Positions 10,534 through 19,760 of a stretch of 62,286 bases of DNA are shown one piece after another. The notes under the pieces were generated by a model. The model was not told where the DNA came from. It did no database searches and saw only the letters and a list, made by a program, of their open reading frames with translations. Origin of the DNA: Clostridium_AI sp002297865 (lineage in GTDB: Bacteria; Bacillota; Clostridia; Lachnospirales; Lachnospiraceae); the NCBI GenBank assembly GCA_937903005.1, contig CALFNR010000073.1, forward strand, positions 1-62,286, given 5' to 3'. The position numbers were made by a program, and so were the translations under genes. The stretch's first letter is position 1. Each line of letters starts with the position of its first letter.

Positions 10534-10562
10534 GTGAAAGTTATTTCCAAATATGGTACAAT
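10534..10562 (+). promoter_or_regulatory. Promoter of the chemotaxis receptor gene
   Basis: GTGAAA, 17-base spacer, TACAAT. It lies between addA and the receptor gene, 32 bases before its start. The match to the housekeeping consensus is moderate. Confidence 0.45.
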
Positions 10563-10593
10563 AAGATGATGATTAAACGAGAGGGTGGTTTCT

Positions 10594-12687
10594 ATGAAAA
10601 AGAATGCAGCAAAAAATAAGATGCCGAAAATGACAAACATAGCACCTGAGAATAATTGCAGAATAAGAAGTTTACGCTCAAAACTTATTATATCGTATTT
10701 GATTCCAGTTGTATTTATCGTTGCCCTTGGAAGTTTTTCCTACAATCAGGTTTCTAGGACAATGATACGTCAATATGAGCAGACAGCAAATGACACCATG
10801 AAAGCGAATAGCAACTATATGAGTATGGTTACAAAAGATATTACACAACATGTAATCAGAGTTGTTTCAACTTCTGATTACAATACATATTTTACAAATA
10901 TGCATGTAAGCGATATCGAGAAGAATGCGGCTTATCGTTCTGTTAAGGTGGACTTAATTAATTCAGGTGTCACAGTAGATGCACTAAAGTCGATTGTAAT
11001 GATTGGCAAGGATCGTAACCCGGTTACGAATATCAGTGTCAAGATGGACAATACATATTTTGATCAGTACTTGAATACGGAGGAAGGAAAGAAATTCTTC
11101 GAAGATGAACATTTTCATGATGTGTGGCTAGGATACCATACATTTGCCGATGATGTAATGGGACTAAAAAAGGATGGCTATGGATTAGCATACATTCGTA
11201 AGAGTTCAAAAGGAAAAACATTCGTATTTGCAGATATTGATATAAAATTTATCACATCTTTATTAGATGATATGTATATGGATGGCAGCTATACAGCTTT
11301 AGTATCCAGTGATGGACGTGAGATTTATTCCACTAAGACTAAAGTGAAGGATGGCAAGAATATTTTTACTGGATTGGATTGTTATAAAAAAGCAGCTTCG
11401 GGGAAGGAAGAAACAGGATGTTCTTATGAAAGAATTAATGGAAAGAAATATTTGTTCCTTTATCACAAAGTTCAAAAAACAGGAGTAATGTTATGTAATC
11501 TGATCCCTAGGGAAGTTATGACATCTAATGCTAAATCAATCGGGCAGGCAACGCTAATATTAACTTTAATCGCCGCAGGTGTTGCAATTCTAATTGGAGG
11601 ATATATATCAAGTGGTATTGGACGTACCATTAAGAAAATGCTAAAGACTATTAATCAAGCATCTGAAGGAGATTTGACAGCAAGATTTAACACCAAGAGG
11701 AATGATGAATTTAAAATTTTATCCGTACGGCTTTCTCAAATGCTAGAGAATATGCAGGAGTTGATTGGTGAGGTGTCAACAGTTAGTGCGAATGTATTGG
11801 ATTCAGCTAATTATCTTTCTAAAACATCGGATAGTATGCTTAATTCATCCAAGGACATTTCCATTGCAGTAAATGAGATGGCAATCGGCTCAACAAAGCA
11901 GGTTAGTGATGCAGATCAGTGTGTACAACAGATGAATCAACTATCGGAAAGGATTAATGATGTAGTAATCCGAACAAGAGATATTGATGAAATCTTTGAG
12001 AAAACAAAAACTAAAGTAGGCAACGGCATTGAAGTAGTAAATGACTTAAATGAAAAGGCGAGGGCTACAATTAAAGCAACCAGCGTAATTACAAACGGAA
12101 TTGAGAGACTGGAGAAAAAATCCGCATCGATTGAAGAGATAATGCAGGTTATTACCGATATATCAGAACAGACAGATTTGTTATCTCTTAATGCTTCAAT
12201 TGAGGCAGCAAGGGCTGGCGATGCAGGAAAGGGATTTTCAGTTGTAGCAGAAGAAATTCGTAAATTAGCAGCAAAATCAATGGAAGCAGTGAATCAGATT
12301 GGTGAAGTGGTGAATTCCATTCAAGAAGAGACGAAGGAAACTGCTAATTCAGCAAGGACTGCTGAGCAAATAATATCATCACAAGAAGAGGCATTGGTGA
12401 ATACTATTGATGCATTTGCAAGTATCAAAGCAAACGTGAATACATTGGTTCAGCATATGAGTAAGATTAAGGAGCAGGTAGAAGCAATCGAGAAGGAAAA
12501 GACAGATACACTTGCTTCTATTGAAGATATCTCAGCTGTTTCGGAAGAATCAGCTGCATCATCCGAAGAGATTAATGCAACTACACAGAGCCAGACTGTA
12601 GAGATGGAGAAATTGTCAAGTTCAGCTGACAGTATGGCTAAGGATGCATCTCTGTTGCAAAAAGCTATTCAAAAGTTCTCAATTTAA
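10594..12687 (+). CDS. Methyl-accepting chemotaxis protein
   Basis: Transmembrane chemoreceptor of 697 residues. Order: short cytoplasmic start, first membrane segment at about 29-51 (LIISYLIPVVFIVALG), an extracellular sensing region of about 250 residues (dCache-type by size), a second membrane segment (TLILTLIAAGVAILIGG), a HAMP domain, then the coiled-coil signalling domain with the conserved tip (LNASIEAARAGDAGKGF). The ligand cannot be told from sequence. The start is set at the ATG with GAGGGTGG upstream rather than the GTG three codons earlier. It stands alone with its own promoter and terminator; no che genes are in the window. Confidence 0.93.
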   Translation: MKKNAAKNKMPKMTNIAPENNCRIRSLRSKLIISYLIPVVFIVALGSFSYNQVSRTMIRQYEQTANDTMKANSNYMSMVTKDITQHVIRVVSTSDYNTYFTNMHVSDIEKNAAYRSVKVDLINSGVTVDALKSIVMIGKDRNPVTNISVKMDNTYFDQYLNTEEGKKFFEDEHFHDVWLGYHTFADDVMGLKKDGYGLAYIRKSSKGKTFVFADIDIKFITSLLDDMYMDGSYTALVSSDGREIYSTKTKVKDGKNIFTGLDCYKKAASGKEETGCSYERINGKKYLFLYHKVQKTGVMLCNLIPREVMTSNAKSIGQATLILTLIAAGVAILIGGYISSGIGRTIKKMLKTINQASEGDLTARFNTKRNDEFKILSVRLSQMLENMQELIGEVSTVSANVLDSANYLSKTSDSMLNSSKDISIAVNEMAIGSTKQVSDADQCVQQMNQLSERINDVVIRTRDIDEIFEKTKTKVGNGIEVVNDLNEKARATIKATSVITNGIERLEKKSASIEEIMQVITDISEQTDLLSLNASIEAARAGDAGKGFSVVAEEIRKLAAKSMEAVNQIGEVVNSIQEETKETANSARTAEQIISSQEEALVNTIDAFASIKANVNTLVQHMSKIKEQVEAIEKEKTDTLASIEDISAVSEESAASSEEINATTQSQTVEMEKLSSSADSMAKDASLLQKAIQKFSI

Positions 12688-12700
12688 TGCTGAAATAACA

Positions 12701-12743
12701 AAAAGTGAATTCAAATCATTTTGCATGTTTTGAATTCACTTTT
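12701..12743. terminator. Bidirectional terminator
   Basis: A perfect 15-bp stem, AAAAGTGAATTCAAA (12701-12715) with TTTGAATTCACTTTT (12729-12743). A and T tails on both sides suit both the receptor gene and the convergent spore-protein gene. Confidence 0.8.
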
Positions 12744-12755
12744 CTATTTGAAAGT

Positions 12756-12971
12756 TTACTTTGGAGCTTGTTTATTTTTACTACGGCTTGCTAGAATTCC
12801 GCCAATACGACCGCTTTCCTTGGCGGATAAGGAACGCCAGCCGGTTTTAAAAACTTTATCGACAACACCGATTTCTTCTGCAATTTCATATTTCATCTGC
12901 TCTTTCATGGGCAGTTGTTTTACATCTTCCATATTCAAGATTTTTGGTTTCTCTTTTTTTTCTTTAGGCAC
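12756..12971 (-). CDS. Alpha/beta-type small acid-soluble spore protein
   Basis: A 71-residue DNA-binding spore protein that coats and protects DNA in the spore core. The family signature is visible: KYEIAEEIGV, where the germination protease cuts, then TGWRSLSAKESGRIGG. The start is GTG with GGGAG seven bases upstream. A sigma-G-like promoter may lie upstream on the minus strand: GTATA at 13030-13034 and a TATACT core within 13008-13014, but this is weak. The N-terminal 20 residues are more lysine-rich than in classic members. It shows the host is a sporeformer. Confidence 0.85.
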   Translation of the reverse strand: MPKEKKEKPKILNMEDVKQLPMKEQMKYEIAEEIGVVDKVFKTGWRSLSAKESGRIGGILASRSKNKQAPK

Positions 12972-13036
12972 GTGTACACTCCCTCTTTCCTAGTTCTCAT
13001 ATCGAGAGTATACCCAGTCTTGAAGGGAATATACAA

Positions 13037-13077
13037 AAAACCTCGTATTATCGCATTGAGCGATAATACGAGGTTTT
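13037..13077 (-). terminator. Terminator of the ROK regulator gene
   Basis: A 14-bp perfect stem, CCTCGTATTATCGC (13041-13054) with GCGATAATACGAGG (13060-13073), five-base loop, with A before and T after. It lies just after the stop of the minus-strand ROK gene. Confidence 0.85.
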
Positions 13078-13089
13078 GGTTAGTGATTC

Positions 13090-14271
13090 TTACACAGAGT
13101 AAGAAGAATTCTCTTCAACTTGAATAAAGTCATTGATATGTAGAAATTCTCTTACAGCAACGCAAATCCCACCATATAGTACAGAATTGTTTAATTTTGA
13201 TACAACAACTTTTTTGTTAGAGCCTAAACTACAAGTAAGAACATCTTGAATTTTTTCAAATAGACTAGGAAAATGCTCTGTTAATGCGCAGTTGATAACT
13301 AGATAATCTGGATTATAAACATTAATAACGTTATTAATGCAAATAGCTGTATATTTAACAAACTGTTCCATTACCTCAATAGCGGCTGGTTCTTTGTCTT
13401 CGTAGGCCTGATAAAGATCTGCTAGTTTAGCATCTGGAACATGTATCTTATCGGAAAAATCTTTTAGTAGACTTGGAATGGAAAGATACTGCTCTAAACA
13501 ACCGTGATTACCACAAGAACATGTACGTCCATCTGGAACGACGATCATGTGACCAATTGAGCCAGCATAGCCATTGTTTCCAGTGTAAAGAGTGTTGTGT
13601 AAAACCATACCTAGAGATATAGAATTATGTATATTCAGATTTGCGATATTTTCATATGTAGATTTGAAAGTGTATTCACCTATTGCAGATAAATTTGCTT
13701 CATTCTCGATAAATACAGGAATGTGATATAGTTGCTCTAATTCGTTTATTAAATCAATATTTGAAATATCTGTATTTGATGAAACATGTTTTTCATAAGT
13801 GATTTTTTTTCGATGAACAACCCCATGAATACCAATTGTGATACCGACGATTCCATAGATAGAAGTAGCGGTTAATTGTTCCATGGATTGGATTAAGTCA
13901 ACCAGGCTTTCTAATATTTTTTGTGGTTCATCGGGTGTTTGAATACTTTTGTACTGTGCTGCTTCTCCTTTTAAATCTGTTAGTGCTGCGGAAATGATAG
14001 TATCCCCAAAATCAATACTAATTGCATATCCAGCTTTCTGGTTAAATGATAAAAGAATAGGTTTACGACCAAACTTTGTTTCATCACTTCCGATTTCTAA
14101 AACCAGCTTCCGATTCAATAACTCCTGTACGATACTTGATATCGTAGCTTTAGTTAAACCTAACTTTTTGGCAAGATAGGCTCTTGAAATTGGATCAGAA
14201 TTGATTATCTCTTCTAAAACATTCGTACAGTTAATACTTCGTATTAATTCTTTGCTGCCTCTTATCATCAC
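13090..14271 (-). CDS. ROK-family transcriptional regulator (XylR/NagC type)
   Basis: A 393-residue sugar-responsive repressor. The N-terminal winged helix-turn-helix is at about 20-70 (SRAYLAKKLGLTKATISSIV), followed by the sugar-kinase-like ROK domain with the zinc-binding cluster CSCGNHGCLEQY. The kinase loop is altered, as usual in regulators: SIDFGDTIISA rather than DxGxT. No sugar gene is adjacent, so the effector is unknown. A strong palindrome at 14312-14334 just upstream is a candidate operator for self-control. Confidence 0.9.
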   Translation of the reverse strand: MMIRGSKELIRSINCTNVLEEIINSDPISRAYLAKKLGLTKATISSIVQELLNRKLVLEIGSDETKFGRKPILLSFNQKAGYAISIDFGDTIISAALTDLKGEAAQYKSIQTPDEPQKILESLVDLIQSMEQLTATSIYGIVGITIGIHGVVHRKKITYEKHVSSNTDISNIDLINELEQLYHIPVFIENEANLSAIGEYTFKSTYENIANLNIHNSISLGMVLHNTLYTGNNGYAGSIGHMIVVPDGRTCSCGNHGCLEQYLSIPSLLKDFSDKIHVPDAKLADLYQAYEDKEPAAIEVMEQFVKYTAICINNVINVYNPDYLVINCALTEHFPSLFEKIQDVLTCSLGSNKKVVVSKLNNSVLYGGICVAVREFLHINDFIQVEENSSYSV

Positions 14272-14311
14272 GTCATACCTTTCTGTTTAAATATATAGTC
14301 TTCTGCTTCTT

Positions 14312-14334
14312 CATTATTTTATCATAAAATAATG
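14312..14334. promoter_or_regulatory. Candidate ROK operator palindrome
   Basis: CATTATTTTA and its complement, a nearly perfect 23-base inverted repeat, 41-63 bases before the regulator's start codon. ROK regulators often repress their own gene, so this is the best operator candidate in the gap. Assignment is by position only. Confidence 0.4.
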
Positions 14335-14767
14335 CGTGATAAAAGTACAAAGTGTGCATGTTTTCGGGCTTTATTATAGATAGAAATGCGTCAATATAGA
14401 ATAAAAAGTATATTAAATCGTTAAAAAGTAGATAAGGAATAAATTAGGGAATACACTTAATAATATAGTGAAAAAATTACATTTTGTATATGTATTAGAA
14501 AAAGTTTAAATTCTTACATCAAAGTTTGCATTTCTTACACTTTTCAATTTTAAAGTAAGAATGGGTGTATTATTATAATACAATCATTTGATGAGGATTT
14601 GATTTAAGGGAGTATTTTTTATAAAGGTTGTGCACCAGGGGAAAAGTGCACAACTTCTTTTATGTTTAGAACACTATAACCAAATATCTTACAACTTCTT
14701 ATGAAATCTTAAAAATTATTTATTTATTAGAAAAATTAGTAGAATATGCCGACAACACAGCAATGAT
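14335..14767. other. Long AT-rich intergenic stretch
   Basis: No coding frame that I can support. It holds two copies of TTCTTACA near 14513 and 14531 and an inverted copy (GTAAGAA) near 14555, a TATAAT at 14574-14579 with no good -35, and a hairpin at 14627-14663. A short unassigned transcript between the TATAAT and the hairpin is possible. Confidence 0.35.
14627..14663. terminator. Hairpin with T tract
   Basis: GTTGTGCAC (14627-14635) pairs with GTGCACAAC (14646-14654), followed by TTCTTTTAT. It could end the minus-strand LD-carboxypeptidase transcript or a short plus-strand RNA. Confidence 0.55.
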
Positions 14768-15688
14768 TTATCCATGTCTTTCAAACACAACTCGACTCGT
14801 ATAGGTATTCATCGTACATACCATTCCAAAAGGAATTGTTCCCATCGGTTTTTCATGTCCCGATTGAATCCCCCATAAAACTGGTTTGTCATACCCCCTA
14901 AAAAAGTCCCTGATATAATCAAACATTGTATAACTAGGATCATTTGGATTATTACAATTTTTAAAGTTGCCAAGTAATACACCATTTACTTGTGAGAAAA
15001 CATTTGCATTTTTTAAGTGATGAAAGAGTTTGTCACATCTTGGAATAGTCTCATCGATATCTTCTAAAAATAAAATAGTATTATTAAAATTAGGTTCATA
15101 TATTGTTCCAATGCAAGGACTTATAAGAGATAGGCAGCCGCCGATGATTCTACCCTTCGCAATACCAGGAACTATGGTTTTATAGTAACAGCCTTCTGGA
15201 TTGTGAAACACTTGAAATGGGGGCATCTGAAGCGTGCGTTCCATGCTTGACTGTGTGTAATAGTCAAAATCATCTACCATGTTAGAAGAAACCATAGGAC
15301 CATGATAGGTAACAAGCTGACAAAGAGAGTAAAACGCTAAATGAAAAGTAGTGATATCGCTATATCCCATAAAAATCTTAGGATTCTGACGAATTAAAGA
15401 ATAATTCAATAAGTCCATAATGCGTGTACTGCCATAACCGCCACGAAGGCAGAAAATAGCATTGATAGAATCGTCGGCAAACATATGATTGATGTCTTCG
15501 GCGCGAGTTTCATCACAGCCCGCAAGATACCCATGAATGTTTTGGGTTGCACTTTTACCAAGAACTGGCTGGTAACCAAGGGCAGAAACTGTATTAACGC
15601 ATTGAAGCAATCGTTCTTTTCCTAGAGGGGAGCTTGGAGCGATTAGACCAACGGTATCACCAAATCGAAGAGGAGAAGGAAATAACAT
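14768..15688 (-). CDS. LD-carboxypeptidase / MccF-like S66 peptidase
   Basis: A serine peptidase of family S66, which removes the terminal D-alanine from muropeptide tetrapeptides during wall recycling; MccF relatives instead cleave microcin C-type compounds. 306 residues. The Ser-Glu-His catalytic set is visible: Ser110 in MGYSD, Glu209 in FLEDIDE and His278 in GHEKP. The CLRGGYGS glycine loop at about 80-87 is also typical. No signal peptide, so it acts in the cytoplasm. It is divergent from the methyltransferase gene. Which subgroup it belongs to cannot be settled here. Confidence 0.9.
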   Translation of the reverse strand: MLFPSPLRFGDTVGLIAPSSPLGKERLLQCVNTVSALGYQPVLGKSATQNIHGYLAGCDETRAEDINHMFADDSINAIFCLRGGYGSTRIMDLLNYSLIRQNPKIFMGYSDITTFHLAFYSLCQLVTYHGPMVSSNMVDDFDYYTQSSMERTLQMPPFQVFHNPEGCYYKTIVPGIAKGRIIGGCLSLISPCIGTIYEPNFNNTILFLEDIDETIPRCDKLFHHLKNANVFSQVNGVLLGNFKNCNNPNDPSYTMFDYIRDFFRGYDKPVLWGIQSGHEKPMGTIPFGMVCTMNTYTSRVVFERHG

Positions 15689-15761
15689 AAAGAACCATCC
15701 ACATTTTTTTTATAGTTTATGTGAAGTGCTATTTTGTTAGAAGTGAATTTGTATTAATTAT

Positions 15762-15790
15762 TCGACAAATTAAACTGGTTATGTTAGAAT
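15762..15790 (+). promoter_or_regulatory. Promoter of the methyltransferase-hslO operon
   Basis: TCGACA, 17-base spacer, TAGAAT: five of six matches to consensus in each box. It lies about 80 bases before the methyltransferase start. Confidence 0.6.
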
Positions 15791-15872
15791 ACAACAAAAA
15801 CAGTTACAATATGCGTATCAGCTTATTGTAAACCGTATAAATATGGAATTCAAAACAGAAAAGAGGATTTTC

Positions 15873-16640
15873 ATGGAAGCATATACAGGATTTGCGGAAG
15901 TTTATGATTTATTTATGGACAACATACCCTATGAAGAATGGTGCAAGTACCTAATAGGCTTATTAAAAGAATATGGTGTAGAAGATGGTCTTGTTGCCGA
16001 CCTTGGATGCGGTACGGGAAATGTAACTGAGATTCTTGCACATTCTGGATTCGACATGATAGGAATTGACAATGCAGAAGAGATGCTTTCTATCGCAATG
16101 GAAAAGAACGAAGACGATTCTGTTTTATATTTGCTACAGGATATGAGAGAATTTGAACTCTTCGGCACAATAAAAGCAGCAGTAAGCATTTGCGACAGCA
16201 TGAACTACATTCTGGAAGAAGACGAATTAGTAGAAGTATTCCGGCTGGTAAATAATTATTTAGAGAAAGATGGCGTATTCATTTTTGATCTAAATACAAA
16301 ATATAAGTATGAGAAAATATTAGGTGAGAATACCATTGCAGAAGCTCGTGAGGAAAGCAGTTTTATTTGGGAAAACTACTATTATGAAGAGGAAGAGATT
16401 AATGAATATCAGTTAACTCTTTTTATTAAAGATAAAGAAGAAGATGTGTACCACCGTTTCCAGGAGACACATTTACAGCGAGCTTATTCCATCGAGAAGA
16501 TTAAAGAACTTCTTGAAAAGGCGGGTATGAAATTTGTAGCGGCATATGATGCATTTACAAAGGAATCGCCAAAAGAGGATAGTGAACGAGTATATATCAT
16601 TGCAAAGGAACAATGGCAGGAAAATAAATTATACGTCTAG
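15873..16640 (+). CDS. Class I SAM-dependent methyltransferase
   Basis: A 255-residue protein with the methyltransferase nucleotide-binding motif VADLGCGTGNVTEIL at about 39-53, an acidic residue after the second strand (MIGIDNAEEML), and a DMREFEL loop. It looks like a small-molecule or tRNA-type methyltransferase of the YqeM-like group, but the substrate is unknown. Start chosen at the ATG with AGAGGA upstream, beginning MEAYTGFAEVYD. Hsp33 follows after 14 bases, so they share a transcript. Confidence 0.85.
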   Translation: MEAYTGFAEVYDLFMDNIPYEEWCKYLIGLLKEYGVEDGLVADLGCGTGNVTEILAHSGFDMIGIDNAEEMLSIAMEKNEDDSVLYLLQDMREFELFGTIKAAVSICDSMNYILEEDELVEVFRLVNNYLEKDGVFIFDLNTKYKYEKILGENTIAEAREESSFIWENYYYEEEEINEYQLTLFIKDKEEDVYHRFQETHLQRAYSIEKIKELLEKAGMKFVAAYDAFTKESPKEDSERVYIIAKEQWQENKLYV

Positions 16641-16654
16641 AAAGGTGAATAACA

Positions 16655-17533
16655 ATGGGAGATTATATTGTAAGAGCAACAGCAGCAAATAATCAGATTC
16701 GTGCATTTGCAGCAACAACAAAAGAAATGGTAGAATTCGCGAGACAGGCACACAATACAAGTCCAATCGCAACAGCAGCATTAGGTCGTTTGTTAACAGG
16801 TGGTGCTATGATGGGTGCCATGCAAAAAGGAGATAAGGATTTATTAACTCTTCAAATTAAATGTAGTGGACCAATTCAAGGCTTAACTGTAACAGCCGAT
16901 TCCCACGGAAATGTAAAAGGTTATGTAAACAATCCAGAAGTGATGCTTCCACCAAGCGAAAAAGGTAAATTGGATGTTGGTAAAGCACTAGATTTAGGTG
17001 TGTTAAGTGTTATTAAGGACATGGGATTAAAAGAGCCTTATGTGGGACAGACACATTTAGTATCTGGTGAAATCGCTGAGGATTTAACTAATTATTTTGC
17101 GGAAAGTGAGCAGGTTCCTTCTGCTGTGGCACTTGGTGTGTTAATGAATAAGGAGAACACTGTAAGACGTGCAGGTGGATTTATTATTCAGTTAATGCCA
17201 TTTGCTGACGATGAAGTGATTGATAAGTTAGAAGCAAAGATTAACTCCATTACTTCTATTACAGCGTTACTTGACAAGGATATGACGCCGGAAATGATTC
17301 TGGAAGAAGTGCTTGGTGAGTTCGGTGTTGAGATTATGGAGAAGACGGAAACAAGATTCCACTGTAACTGCAGCAAAGAAAGAGTGGAAAAGGCGATTGT
17401 AAGTATTGGCAAGAAGGATATTCAGGAAATGATTGATGATGGTAAGCCAATTGAGGTGAATTGTCATTTCTGTAATGAGAATTATCATTTTTCTGTGGAA
17501 GAGCTTAAGGATATTATTAGGAGAAGCAGATAA
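16655..17533 (+). CDS. hslO: Redox-regulated chaperone Hsp33
   Basis: A cytoplasmic holdase chaperone switched on by oxidation. 292 residues, the usual length. The four zinc-binding cysteines of the redox switch are present: Cys237 and Cys239 (CNC), then Cys270 and Cys273 (CHFC). The N-terminal domain has the expected GRLLTGGAMMGAMQKGD region. In an anaerobe it would act during oxygen or bleach exposure. A terminator follows. Confidence 0.96.
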   Translation: MGDYIVRATAANNQIRAFAATTKEMVEFARQAHNTSPIATAALGRLLTGGAMMGAMQKGDKDLLTLQIKCSGPIQGLTVTADSHGNVKGYVNNPEVMLPPSEKGKLDVGKALDLGVLSVIKDMGLKEPYVGQTHLVSGEIAEDLTNYFAESEQVPSAVALGVLMNKENTVRRAGGFIIQLMPFADDEVIDKLEAKINSITSITALLDKDMTPEMILEEVLGEFGVEIMEKTETRFHCNCSKERVEKAIVSIGKKDIQEMIDDGKPIEVNCHFCNENYHFSVEELKDIIRRSR

Positions 17534-17551
17534 GAGATATATTGTGAAATG

Positions 17552-17588
17552 CAACCTGTGTCACTGTTGGTGGGACAGGTTGTTTTTT
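17552..17588 (+). terminator. Terminator of hslO
   Basis: CAACCTGT (17552-17559) pairs with ACAGGTTG (17575-17582), then six T. Confidence 0.85.
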
Positions 17589-17675
17589 AAAACGAAAAAT
17601 CGATGTAAGTGTATTGAAAAGTAGAATATTTGGGCATATTACTAATATAATAGATACATATAAACGGAAAAACGA

Positions 17676-17703
17676 TTGAATTGATTCTGAAATGTGTTAA
17701 AAT
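17676..17703 (+). promoter_or_regulatory. Promoter of the ATPase/RloB pair
   Basis: TTGAAT, 16-base spacer, TAAAAT with an extended -10 (TGT before it). The start codon is only 19 bases further on, so the leader is very short. Confidence 0.5.
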
Positions 17704-17721
17704 GTTGTGGGAGGTACTAAT

Positions 17722-18918
17722 ATGCTGTTAAGTTATAGTGTGAAGAATTTTAAAAGTATTAAAGAAGAATGTACTTTTTCATTGATTCCAGGAAGAAAGA
17801 TGAAGCGGTTTGAGAATAATGTAATTACATCTGAATCAGGAATACGTGGTTTAAAATCTGCTGTTATTGTAGGGGAAAATGGAGGAGGAAAAACAAATTT
17901 TATTCAAAGTCTTGATTTTTTGAAATTCCTGTTTAATTCTGCAGAAGAAATTAAAACGATGAGAAGTTTGCTTCATTATGATGATGCCAAGAAAAAATCA
18001 ACACAAGAGTTTCGAGTATCGGTTTGTTTAGAAAGAATAATATACGATTATACGTTAATACTTGATGGTACTAGTATTAAAGAAGAACGGTTAGATGTAG
18101 GAATTAGTGAGAGTAAAAAAATGAATGTATTTTCTATTTACAGGTCTGATTTCAAGGATGTAGGGAAAAAGATAGAAATTAAATTTGAATGGGAAATGGA
18201 TGCAAGACTTATTGATGAACAGAAAATAAAGTCTGATGCTGTGCAGAATTCAAATAGGTTATTTATTTTAAAACTTGAACTATTAGATGTTGAAGTAGTA
18301 AAACCATTTTGTGATTGGATGAGAAATAAACTTATTGTTCATTCACCGTCCAATATTTCTTATGCAAAATTCCTCGAAATCCAAAAGCAAGAAGAAGACT
18401 TGGAGATTTTACAGGATGAAAGATTTATAGAGATTTTTCAATTAGTTGATCCATCAATCATTAAGCTGAAAATAGACGAAGAAGAACCGTTCAAAGATTC
18501 AATTGTAATCCGAAGGTCTGAAAATGGAAAAGAATATCGAACTAGGATGTCAAAAGAATCCTCTGGAATAAGGGATTTTTTTGCATGGTCTATTGACATA
18601 TGGAGAGTTATTTATGATGACTGTACGGTATTTGCAGATGAAATGGACAAAGTGTTAAATCCGTTATTATCTGAGCGAGTTGTAACATTGATTCATGGTT
18701 CAGAGCACAAGGGGCAGTTTGTCTTTTCAACACATAATGTGTTGCATATGAATACCATCAATTTTATGAAGCAGCAGTTATGGATTACCACAAGAAACAA
18801 GGAAGATATGTCAACCAATCTATATTCATTAGCAGAATACAAGGATTTCCGATATGATCGAACAAACATATATGAATTATATTTAAGTGGCTTGTTGGGA
18901 GGTACAATTGATGGCTAG
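17722..18918 (+). CDS. AAA family ATPase, AbiL/RloA-like defence component
   Basis: A 398-residue SMC/RecF-like ATPase of the AAA_21 type. The N terminus has the typical LLSYSVKNFKSIKEE strand, Walker A is VGENGGGKTN at about 50-59, and the C terminus has a Walker B-like region (VFADEMDKVL) and a final FVFSTHNV motif. The ATG at 17722 has GGGAGG upstream. It overlaps the RloB-like gene by 8 nt, and this ATPase plus RloB pairing is that of AbiL-type abortive-infection and RloAB loci found in restriction islands. Defence is inferred from the pairing. What the ATPase senses is unknown. Confidence 0.8.
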   Translation: MLLSYSVKNFKSIKEECTFSLIPGRKMKRFENNVITSESGIRGLKSAVIVGENGGGKTNFIQSLDFLKFLFNSAEEIKTMRSLLHYDDAKKKSTQEFRVSVCLERIIYDYTLILDGTSIKEERLDVGISESKKMNVFSIYRSDFKDVGKKIEIKFEWEMDARLIDEQKIKSDAVQNSNRLFILKLELLDVEVVKPFCDWMRNKLIVHSPSNISYAKFLEIQKQEEDLEILQDERFIEIFQLVDPSIIKLKIDEEEPFKDSIVIRRSENGKEYRTRMSKESSGIRDFFAWSIDIWRVIYDDCTVFADEMDKVLNPLLSERVVTLIHGSEHKGQFVFSTHNVLHMNTINFMKQQLWITTRNKEDMSTNLYSLAEYKDFRYDRTNIYELYLSGLLGGTIDG

Positions 18919-19567
18919 AGAACCCCAGATAAAGATTAAAATACAACTGCTGGCAGAAGGGAATACTGAAGTGAATTATTTTAAAAGTCTTCGAATGAAG
19001 GAGAACCTTAAAATATCGTATAAGGAAGTAAATGTGAGAGGTGGAGGATATCTTAACTTTCTAAGACAGATCAAAAAGGAATCTGATCTAGGATATTTAG
19101 CAAAAGTTATTTTGTTGGATTATGACCTTGCAAGAGAAAATGGGGGCGAGAAGAAGAATTTCAAAACCCTGCTAGAATATTGTATAGAAAAAAACAGGCA
19201 TGGAAGAATACCATATATCTTAATAGTAAATAATTATGATTTTGAATATTTTGCATGCCTGCATTCTTCAAAATACAATAATCAAGACACAAGTCAGTTT
19301 ATTATTGATACCTATAAATATAAATCAATTGAAGATTATAAAGGAGATGAAGGAATATATGACAAACTAAATAGTAATGGTAACTCGTATCAGCATGCTA
19401 TAAATATTTTGAATGAGCAGAAAAAGAAAACAGTGATTTCAAATGATTGTGAGCTAACTGAAAAACGTTCAATTCCTATAATTAAGAACAAACAAATAAT
19501 ATATGTCCCTGAAGCAGATACATATAAAAATAGTAACATATTAGATTTCTTAAATTTGATACTGTAA
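18911..19567 (+). CDS. RloB-like protein (AbiLii family)
   Basis: A 218-residue protein. The pattern is that of the RloB family: a first strand and acid (IQLLAEGNTEVNYFKSL, a TOPRIM-like E-G-x-T-E), a middle acidic strand (KVILLDYDLA), and a late VNNYDFEYFACLH motif. In AbiL and related loci the equivalent protein is the likely effector nuclease. The ATG at 18911 has GGGAGG upstream within the end of the ATPase gene; the 8-nt overlap implies tight co-translation. No toxin activity is demonstrated here. Confidence 0.75.
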   Translation: MAREPQIKIKIQLLAEGNTEVNYFKSLRMKENLKISYKEVNVRGGGYLNFLRQIKKESDLGYLAKVILLDYDLARENGGEKKNFKTLLEYCIEKNRHGRIPYILIVNNYDFEYFACLHSSKYNNQDTSQFIIDTYKYKSIEDYKGDEGIYDKLNSNGNSYQHAINILNEQKKKTVISNDCELTEKRSIPIIKNKQIIYVPEADTYKNSNILDFLNLIL

Positions 19568-19760
19568 CATGCAATAAAGGATATAGCTTTTAGTACAAAA
19601 GATAAAATTTCTTTCAATTCTTAATATTTCAGTAGATTTCTCTACAAGTATTCATATACCACAAAACATAGTCAAAATAACACATTGATATCTCATTCAT
19701 TTCCGTGTAAAATTGTAATCACCTTATAAAAAGAAAAGCAGAAGGAAAGGGAGAAGAGGA

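Noticed and set aside
12721..12993. 90-codon plus-strand frame over the spore-protein gene
   Set aside because: It is antisense to a gene with a clear family signature and has no ribosome site.
15843..15872. Longer start of the methyltransferase
   Set aside because: The internal ATG at 15873 has a ribosome site and the usual family start.
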